A stretch of DNA of 35,527 bases from positions 1 through 35,527 of the IMG/VR virus record IMGVR_UViG_3300047548_000149. One strand, written 5' to 3'. A program made the translations under genes and the position numbers. Positions 28,817 through 35,527 of the stretch are shown here, piece by piece (within the stretch, counting starts at the first letter, position 1; every line of letters begins with the position of its first letter). This DNA is from a virus. The notes under the pieces were generated by a model. That model ran no database searches and had not been told where the DNA came from. It was given only the letters and a program-made list of their open reading frames with translations.

Positions 28817-31800
28817 TATATCTCCCTAACAGAAACGCTCATTTTAGGTCCAGACCCATCAACTGAATAGTTTATAGAGTGGACATAGTAAACTTTATCT
28901 TTTTGATTAGAGATATTATACTGCATATCTGGATAGAAGATACGAATTTTATCTCCAAGCTCTAAAAGTGGGTTAGGAAATATGTCTGCGTTAAGCACAT
29001 TTTTTGGCGTTGTAGAGTTTTCAACCACCCACTGCAAAATATTCTCTGCTTGTGTTAGTGAGTTTAAATATTCTCCAGCAACAGAAATATTGTTCTTTCC
29101 AAATTTAGACATATTTCTCTCTACTAATCCTCGTCTTTCATTATCTTCTCCAAGTCTGTTCTGTAAATAATTAGACATGGTTGTTTGACCAGGATTAATT
29201 CTATTGATTGCTACACCGCTTATATACAACGGCATGTTGTTTTGTGATGTTATGTTGATGTTTGAGTTAGATGTATTAAATACCCAAAACTCTGCACCAT
29301 AGGATGATGCTGAAAAGTCTGAAACATAATAATCTGGATTTACTTCCTTTAGAGAAAGAAGTTGAGCATATACTGCTGGTGTGCTAAAGTTTACATTAAA
29401 CTTCCCAACCTCTCTTAATTGCCTTCCAAAATCCTCAAAATAAAACTTTGTATCTGGGCTAGTTACTAGGCTTGATACTCCAGGTGGCAACAATCCTCTT
29501 TCTCCAGCCTCTTGCATCTTCATAAAACTGCTGCCTTTAGTAAATATTGTAGACACTGGATAGTTTCCATTTTTGCTTACAGATGATGCTAAAAGATACT
29601 CAAACATTGCCTCAGAGTTACTTCTAGCCATTAGTCCAATCTTATTGCTTGCTATGTTAATTGCACTACTAATAGGCTCTTTAACACTCAGCACCTTTTG
29701 ATTTTCCCAAAATACAACATACTTAACAGACTTTGCTGTTTGTTCAATAGTTATTGATAGGTCTGATGTACTAGCTATAGATGCAACATCCGAAGCTGAG
29801 TTAGCTTGTCCAACATCAAGGGTTTCTGAGGCATATGCTGTTACTGCAACAAAAGCACTACCTAATAATTTAGGTTCAAACTTTCCATTTTTCTTTATAA
29901 CTTTATATAGCCTTAAATTGTTATATTCTTTATTTTCTAATTGAGATTTTTGAATATTTCCAACTTCTTCAATTTCTAGAAAATATCCAGTAGTTCCCTT
30001 AAGACCACCAGAATTAATATTTTTTAGTCTAAATGCAATACCAGCAATTCCTCTATTTACTGTATCATTTGTATTTTCTCCACCATTTACCATCTCAGAT
30101 TTTGGCTTTGCCAATAGTCTTAGTCTAGTAGAAATTCTTTCAACATCAAACTTAACGGACTTCCAGAATCCAGAAATAAATCTTTCTCCATTATTATCTA
30201 TTGGAAGCTGTGGTGCATCAGTTGATGACTTGGTTGTTTTAGGAACTTGGTCTTTGGTTGCAACACCCTTAATACCACTTAGTTTTAGATATCCTGGATA
30301 AGAAACTCTTTTATCTTCTTCTTTTTCATATATTTTAGGGTCATCAATCTTAATAGATTTTGCTACTATTGTTCCTTTTGGCTTTAGTCCAGTTTTGTAT
30401 GTATCTGAAAATAGTTTAGTTACAAAAGGATTATTTAGTATATCTGGTTCTGTTGTTCCATAATGGAATCTTACTTCTGTTCCCTTTTGCCCTCTTCCAG
30501 AAGAAACATAAATATAGTCTTTTGAGCCAGAAGTTAAGGCGTTTTCTACATCCTGAACCTCAAAATTTAAGTCAACCAGTAGCCCCACGCAGAAGATTGA
30601 AGAGCCAGAAGATATAGATGCTTTTAATTCTCCATATTCATTATCGTTAAATACTATGTTTCTTCCTGAGTTTGATGGGTCTTTGTCGTCAAATACATCC
30701 AATACTAGTCCACGATATTTAATTAATTCTGAGTCAACTAGGACATATCCAGAAGCTTTATTTTTAGTTAAAAACTGTGTGCCAAATTCTTTATCTAATA
30801 AAATTCTAAAGTACTGCTTTTCTGAATCAGTAGAATTTTGATATACCTGACGAATAACATCATTTTCGTCATTGCCCTGAATCGGCGTTGATTTTGCATT
30901 GTATAGAATATCTGGAATTTCATTATCAAAATTTTCTGGACCATAAATATCCGATATATATGATAAACAAATTAAGCTAGCTTGCGGATTATCGGAAGAT
31001 GATTCGATAGACCACAGATTAGAAATTCCATACGACAAGTCTCTACCTACAAGAGAAGCATTGTATAGTAAGTTTGTATCATTATCAGAGTAAGATTCAA
31101 TTGCTCTACTTCTAATTATTGATTTTGGATTTTTAACAATGCCGTTACCTGTATAGGTTACAGTTGCTTCAGTAATCGGCTGAACCGTTTCTTCTGAAAT
31201 GGAAACAATATTTGATACATACTCTCCATCTAAATAATTAAACTCATCGTCTGCTTCTGTCCAAGACTCTGAACCCACTAACCAATAGTCGGTATTTGAT
31301 GCATCTACTAAATCTGTGAACACTTCTTTTGTAGCAACCTGAATGACATTGTTTGCATCTACATAAATTGAATACTGTGCTGAGTTTGAAATCTCTTCCA
31401 AAATTTCTGAAACAGTAGAGCTTGTGCTAGTATAAAAGTATTCAAATACAAAGTCATCTTTTGTAGAATCTGATGATTTCTTTCTAAAGTTATAGTTTGT
31501 AATACCAACATTGTCTAGCATTATAAGAATTGCAACTGATGATTCTACACCGCTAATATTAGCCATTACTACATCTGGAGCTTTCATAGATTTTAAGAAA
31601 AAGAAGTAGTCTTCTAGGTCAATGCTCGTAGTAAAGTCGCTCTGCTCATTCCAGTTTACAGCGTATAGAGTATGAATTGGAATTGTTTCTCCGTCTACAA
31701 TCTGATTGAATGAAAACTTAGTGCCTTGATATAGTAGTCCAGACAATATAGAGTTTGGGTTTCTTTGAGAAAATATTCTGTCAACATTTGATATCTTCAG

Positions 31801-32955
31801 ACCTCCAGTAGTGGAAACTACTCCAGCTGTTGGAATTCCATAGCTAACATTATTAAGCGTTGAGTTCTTATCAAATGACATGACATATTCTGTAATATCA
31901 GCCTCTAGTCTAGGTGATAATTCGATAACTTCTAACGGAATATATCCATTAGACATTTCTGTAACAGAGAATCTAACACCATAAATATATTTTGCATTTG
32001 ATGGAGAATTTATAAAAGATGTTACATATGACTTATTTGTTGTCCAAGATGTACCATTATAGTAAATTTCCAAGATTCCATTGGACAAGGCTAGTGAGCC
32101 TGTAGCTGAGTAAACTTCAGTCCATTCAGTCTCGTCATCTTCAAGAACTTCAATTTTAAATGTTACTGGATATCCAGCATATTTTTGTGTCTTTACAACA
32201 ATTTTATTTGCATAAAATGAATCTGTATAAACAGCAAATGGAGCTGCGTATGTAATGTTACCAGAGCCATCTGCAACGCCAACTGTCGTTGGTAGGTCGT
32301 TTACTTGAATTTTTCTTAATGAGTTCCAGTATCTATATGAAGAGTTTTTATATAACGGATAAACCCTATCATCTCTAACTGACTCAGTTGCATCTCCGAA
32401 GTTAGCAACAGTTAGTTTTTCAATATCAATAATTGGATTAGGATTTCTAGTGTTTGCAGTTAAATGAACAATTCCTGGGTCTGGTCTATTCCTATCAAAA
32501 ATTGATATTAATGGTGAATACTTTAGCCTATCTTTATTGTCTTCAATAATATATGAATAGAATGAAAATTCTGTGGAGCTAGCAGATGATATCAGTGCAT
32601 TACTAAGAGTAACTGCTGTTGATGTAACGCTACTTACAACTGTATCTGCTGGCAAAACTGAAGAAATAGCTCTCATTCCAGCAAGCACTCCATGACCACT
32701 TCCAAGTGTTATTTGGGTAGCACCAGAGGATGCGGTTACCTCAAACTGTAGGCTTTCTCCTCCAAAGAAAACATTTGACTTTCCACTATCATAGTTTTGT
32801 CCAATAGAATACTCTGCGTTGTATGGATTGTCTGTATAGCAACCATAGTCATCAATCATTATGAAGTCATTGTAATTCCACTCAGCATACACTTTATGTG
32901 AGGATGTTATCGTTGTTTGCTTTTTAAATTTATCAAGGTTTACTGACTCTAGCAT
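28816..32955 (-). CDS. Large tail hub / minor tail protein with lectin-like domain
   Basis: A 1379-aa protein, the second gene after the tape measure, the usual place of the tail hub (Tal-like) protein. The N-terminal part has LDKFKKQTTITSSHKVYAEW and beta-rich segments. The region around 345-400 (YVMSFDKNSTLNNVSYGIPTAG) is typical of actinophage minor tail proteins. Residues about 930-1130 (GIAGIAFRLKNINSGG, GTTGYFLEIEEVGN, IEQTAKSVKYVVFWENQKVL) resemble a concanavalin-like jelly-roll. The C-terminus (NPLLELGDKIRIFYPDMQYN ... YYVHSINYSVDG) is a typical hub ending. It probably contacts the cell surface and guides DNA ejection. No lysozyme motif is clear. Confidence 0.8.
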   Translation of the reverse strand: MLESVNLDKFKKQTTITSSHKVYAEWNYNDFIMIDDYGCYTDNPYNAEYSIGQNYDSGKSNVFFGGESLQFEVTASSGATQITLGSGHGVLAGMRAISSVLPADTVVSSVTSTAVTLSNALISSASSTEFSFYSYIIEDNKDRLKYSPLISIFDRNRPDPGIVHLTANTRNPNPIIDIEKLTVANFGDATESVRDDRVYPLYKNSSYRYWNSLRKIQVNDLPTTVGVADGSGNITYAAPFAVYTDSFYANKIVVKTQKYAGYPVTFKIEVLEDDETEWTEVYSATGSLALSNGILEIYYNGTSWTTNKSYVTSFINSPSNAKYIYGVRFSVTEMSNGYIPLEVIELSPRLEADITEYVMSFDKNSTLNNVSYGIPTAGVVSTTGGLKISNVDRIFSQRNPNSILSGLLYQGTKFSFNQIVDGETIPIHTLYAVNWNEQSDFTTSIDLEDYFFFLKSMKAPDVVMANISGVESSVAILIMLDNVGITNYNFRKKSSDSTKDDFVFEYFYTSTSSTVSEILEEISNSAQYSIYVDANNVIQVATKEVFTDLVDASNTDYWLVGSESWTEADDEFNYLDGEYVSNIVSISEETVQPITEATVTYTGNGIVKNPKSIIRSRAIESYSDNDTNLLYNASLVGRDLSYGISNLWSIESSSDNPQASLICLSYISDIYGPENFDNEIPDILYNAKSTPIQGNDENDVIRQVYQNSTDSEKQYFRILLDKEFGTQFLTKNKASGYVLVDSELIKYRGLVLDVFDDKDPSNSGRNIVFNDNEYGELKASISSGSSIFCVGLLVDLNFEVQDVENALTSGSKDYIYVSSGRGQKGTEVRFHYGTTEPDILNNPFVTKLFSDTYKTGLKPKGTIVAKSIKIDDPKIYEKEEDKRVSYPGYLKLSGIKGVATKDQVPKTTKSSTDAPQLPIDNNGERFISGFWKSVKFDVERISTRLRLLAKPKSEMVNGGENTNDTVNRGIAGIAFRLKNINSGGLKGTTGYFLEIEEVGNIQKSQLENKEYNNLRLYKVIKKNGKFEPKLLGSAFVAVTAYASETLDVGQANSASDVASIASTSDLSITIEQTAKSVKYVVFWENQKVLSVKEPISSAINIASNKIGLMARSNSEAMFEYLLASSVSKNGNYPVSTIFTKGSSFMKMQEAGERGLLPPGVSSLVTSPDTKFYFEDFGRQLREVGKFNVNFSTPAVYAQLLSLKEVNPDYYVSDFSASSYGAEFWVFNTSNSNINITSQNNMPLYISGVAINRINPGQTTMSNYLQNRLGEDNERRGLVERNMSKFGKNNISVAGEYLNSLTQAENILQWVVENSTTPKNVLNADIFPNPLLELGDKIRIFYPDMQYNISNQKDKVYYVHSINYSVDGSGPKMSVSVREI

Positions 32956-33506
32956 TAGACCTCCACCAAGCTAATAGATACGCTCCATAAATCATTAAAT
33001 TGACCACGCTTTAAGATATCATATGTAAAGTCTTCAAACATAACATTGTATTTTTCTACTTGATTAGACGGAGAAGATGTGTCATTTACACCATCATATA
33101 CTAATAACATCCAAAAATCTCCAGTATATGTCTCATACCAAGATTTAATATCTTGACCAGCACCAAAGCCATCTGATGTTATTTGGTCATTTACACCGTC
33201 TACTACTGTTGGGTATCTGTTTGCTCTAGATGGCATATTGTCCCAAGATGTGCTAAAAGTGTTTTTATCTGTTACATAGTAAGAACGCATACGACCATTA
33301 AGCATTCTTTGTTTATATTCAATTCTATTTGGTGAGACTGAAACTGCATCACGATTGTCGTCAGTTAGGTATAAATATTCACCTCCGACACCACCAGTTA
33401 AGTCCCACTTACCAGCATCACCGCCAGTTCCAGCAATAGGCTCATTTTCACAGAGAATAATCATAGATGGTCTTAGATACTTTTTATCTAAATTAGCCTG
33501 TGCCAT
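32955..33506 (-). CDS. Small tail protein (distal-tail-like)
   Basis: A 183-aa protein between the tape measure and the hub, the canonical place of a distal tail protein. The sequence is beta-rich (KYNVMFEDFTYDILKRGQFN, LWSVSISLVEV) with a long variable loop (WDLTGGVGGEYLYLTDDNRD). Its ending in SISL-type strands fits the tail-ring fold. The call rests on position and general pattern. It is coupled to the hub gene by TAATG and starts after GGAG, 2 bases past the tape-measure stop. Confidence 0.75.
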   Translation of the reverse strand: MAQANLDKKYLRPSMIILCENEPIAGTGGDAGKWDLTGGVGGEYLYLTDDNRDAVSVSPNRIEYKQRMLNGRMRSYYVTDKNTFSTSWDNMPSRANRYPTVVDGVNDQITSDGFGAGQDIKSWYETYTGDFWMLLVYDGVNDTSSPSNQVEKYNVMFEDFTYDILKRGQFNDLWSVSISLVEV

Positions 33507-33508
33507 AA

Positions 33509-35527
33509 TTAACTCCTATACCTATTTTCCATTGAACGCTGTACTCTTCTAAATTCTTTAACCACCAAGTTTGCTGCTTCCTGTGGGTCATTTGATGTCA
33601 CAGAAATATTTACTGGCATATTTATGTTATTTGTATTAACCTCAGCACTTGTCTTTAGTACAGACATCACTGATGTTCCAGAACCTGATGGCATTGAGTA
33701 TGAAGGAAGCTGTCCAACCATTCCCCCCATATTATATCCCATAATTCTTCCTCCAGCGTTCATTGCTTGTAGTGCTGGAAGATTTGCTGCAGTTGCAGAT
33801 TTATTAACTACAAACTCTCCTGGAGTAAGCATTGCTGGAACAGTATCTCTATTTCCAGTTCCTGGAACAATTGCACCCCTGTTAAATCGCATAATCATTC
33901 CACCCTTGTTATATCCAGGAATTTGAGATACTGGAATTCCATTGACATATTGAGATGTAGAAACTCTCTTTGCAACAACTTTTCCTTTTTTATTCATAAC
34001 ATCAAAGTATGATACTGCACCTACAGAGTCTACCCACTTCTTTGTCAAGCCACCAGATTGAGCTGTTTCATCGTATTGATTAACAGCACCAATTCCAGTT
34101 ACCTTAATTTCAAGACCTCTACCGAATCCTGGAGGCATGACTGCTTGAGCATTTGAGCCAGCACCTGACGATGCTGTAAAGCCACCAATAATTGCTGCAT
34201 ATAATTGCTCTGCTGCTTTTTGGTCTAATCCGTAAGCATTTGCTAATGTAACTGCTGCATTTTGAATTGCATTGTCAAAGTTTTCAACTAGGTCAACAGA
34301 TGATGCTTCTACTGCTTTTTGAATCTTTGGAGGTACATTCTTTGCTACCTCTCCAGCCTTATCCTCAAGCTGTTGTAGGTCTTCGGATGTAGCTTCTCCA
34401 ACTTCCATGTTAATAATTTCTTGAGCTTTTTCAATAAGTCCTTGCAGTCCACGAAGAGCCTTGCTTCTGTTGGTATTAATCTTTTCAATCTTCTTATCAA
34501 TATTATCCATCTGTGCATCTGCTGCTTCACCTGCGGCATCTGCTGCTTTTTGGTTAGCCTTAAGCTGAGCATCAATTCCCTTAATTGCATTGTCTCTAGT
34601 CTCTTCAATTTGATTAATTGCTTCTTCTCTACCAAATTGTTGTGCGTCTGAAGCTTGCTTAATCTGAGACTGAACAAATCCAAATAGGTCTCCTTCGGCA
34701 AGTGCAGAAAGACCATCTAGGGAATTTTGTCTTTGCCTATTGTAATATTCTTCAGCTCTATATTGTTTTTCTAGAAGTTTAATATACTCATCAGCATTAT
34801 CGTTAATAAGGTCTGCTCTATCCTGTAAAGCTTCTGCTTCATCTTCAAGCTGTTTCATTCTGCCTTCGTGAGCATCTGCAACGGCTTCTTTTTCTTTATT
34901 AAGAGCAGCAATTCTCTTATCTGCCATCTTATTAACTCGCTCCATTGCTTTTTCTTGTTGCTTAATATAGTCTTGAAGTTGCTTATTCAAATCTAATTTT
35001 GCTTGTCTTGCAGCTTCATTGATTCTTACTTTTGCTTCAAGTTCTACTGGTGGTAGGTTTAAGTCTTTGGGGTCAATTCCAGCGGCAAGTGCTCTCATAA
35101 ATAATGATGCTGACTTGCGACCTGACTCTGTAGCTAAATCTAGTTTTCCAAATGCAGCAGCAGCAATAGAATCTGAGCCATAACCCATGTTACCTAGAGC
35201 TTGGTCAATACCCATTCTTAATGCTCCTGGGTCTAGAGATTCCATATTCATTAAATTAGCTGTCTGAATACCAAACTGAATTGGATTATCTGCAGATTGT
35301 CTTAGTAAGTTTTCATATGTTCCAACAAAAGCTGCTGCTTTTTCTTCTGCAGTTCCAAGAGTTTTAATTGTAGCTTCTACAGAAGTTATAAGAACCTTCA
35401 TTGCATCTTCAGATGTTTTAATATTCATAAGAGTGGATGACCAAGCCTGATTAAATTCTTGAGTAGCCATAGCTTGTCTTGCAATTTCAGCAGTAATTTC
35501 TTTTGCTTGATTTTGGTCAAATCCTTG
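33509..35527 (-). CDS. Tail tape-measure protein, N-terminus cut by window edge
   Basis: The frame is open to base 35527: 19 further codons (QGFDQNQAKEITAEIARQA) precede the ATG at 35470, so the real start lies outside the window and 672 residues are visible. A long helical and coiled-coil middle (KQQEKAMERVNKMADKRIAA, DAHEGRMKQLEDEAEALQDR) gives way to a Gly-rich C-terminus with the hallmark GAIVPGTGNRDTVPAMLTPG and EFVVNKSA of tape-measure proteins. It sets tail length and helps ejection. Ends 2 bases before the next gene. Confidence 0.93.
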   Translation of the reverse strand, partial: QGFDQNQAKEITAEIARQAMATQEFNQAWSSTLMNIKTSEDAMKVLITSVEATIKTLGTAEEKAAAFVGTYENLLRQSADNPIQFGIQTANLMNMESLDPGALRMGIDQALGNMGYGSDSIAAAAFGKLDLATESGRKSASLFMRALAAGIDPKDLNLPPVELEAKVRINEAARQAKLDLNKQLQDYIKQQEKAMERVNKMADKRIAALNKEKEAVADAHEGRMKQLEDEAEALQDRADLINDNADEYIKLLEKQYRAEEYYNRQRQNSLDGLSALAEGDLFGFVQSQIKQASDAQQFGREEAINQIEETRDNAIKGIDAQLKANQKAADAAGEAADAQMDNIDKKIEKINTNRSKALRGLQGLIEKAQEIINMEVGEATSEDLQQLEDKAGEVAKNVPPKIQKAVEASSVDLVENFDNAIQNAAVTLANAYGLDQKAAEQLYAAIIGGFTASSGAGSNAQAVMPPGFGRGLEIKVTGIGAVNQYDETAQSGGLTKKWVDSVGAVSYFDVMNKKGKVVAKRVSTSQYVNGIPVSQIPGYNKGGMIMRFNRGAIVPGTGNRDTVPAMLTPGEFVVNKSATAANLPALQAMNAGGRIMGYNMGGMVGQLPSYSMPSGSGTSVMSVLKTSAEVNTNNINMPVNISVTSNDPQEAANLVVKEFRRVQRSMENRYRS

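Noticed and set aside
28814-28820. TATAATG at the 1379-aa gene end
   Set aside because: It arises from the codons and the TAATG junction. The -10-like box overlaps the start codon itself, so it cannot act as a promoter for that gene.
33509-35527. Prophage or integration site
   Set aside because: No integrase, excisionase, repressor or att-like tRNA remnant is visible. The tRNAs are intact and belong to the phage cassette.

Overview
This is an AT-rich piece of a tailed double-stranded DNA phage genome (class Caudoviricetes). Every convincing gene lies on the minus strand, so transcription runs from base 35527 towards base 1. Both ends cut through structural genes: a tape-measure protein is open at the right edge and a tail fibre is open at the left edge. 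I see no integrase, repressor module, capsid or portal gene, so the phage looks lytic. The capsid and portal genes are presumably beyond the left edge. An actinobacterial host, perhaps a low-GC freshwater actinobacterium, is suggested by a small 'ADRCDACxAxAFV...FCGHH' protein typical of actinobacteria and their phages, by a DnaE-type polymerase, and by several apparently leaderless genes. This host assignment is inference.

Layout in the direction of transcription: (1) 35527-23852, tail module: tape measure with the typical DTVPAMLTPGEFV C-terminus, a small tail protein, a 1379-aa hub/minor tail protein, three further tail-tip proteins, and a fibre ending in a Peptidase_G2-type self-cleaving chaperone. 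(2) 23808-20716, small genes starting from a clear promoter, including an HNH endonuclease, a metallophosphoesterase, a zinc ribbon and a possible DNA-binding protein. (3) 20723-9529, replication, recombination and repair: a possible helicase loader, DnaB-type helicase, endonuclease VII, DnaG-type primase, gp32-like single-strand-binding protein from its own promoter, DnaE polymerase, MazG-like pyrophosphatase, RecA, a possible PD-(D/E)XK resolvase, Cas4-like nuclease and RuvC-like resolvase. (4) 9529-7820, a short HTH protein, a GT4 glycosyltransferase, an Nmad1 (DUF1599) protein and an FmdB-type zinc ribbon. (5) 7820-3638, terminase small and large subunits and two small proteins carrying domains often fused to head proteins. 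(6) 3632-1, tRNA-Arg, tRNA-Glu, a CHAP endolysin, a promoter, tRNA-Thr, tRNA-Asn embedded in strongly structured intergenic RNA, thioredoxin, and the second tail fibre.

The most unusual signals are non-coding. Four sigma70-like promoters share a -35 box, an exact 17-bp spacer, TATAYT and a downstream TATCC tract. A second set of five genes has TATAAT exactly 6 or 7 bases before the ATG, mostly without a convincing Shine-Dalgarno site, the geometry of leaderless transcripts. The 540-bp stretch between endolysin and thioredoxin contains many perfect stems around two tRNAs and may be an undescribed structured RNA. Two small genes (HTH at 9368-9529 and FmdB-type at 7820-7996) and the two edge-truncated structural genes were read directly from the sequence.
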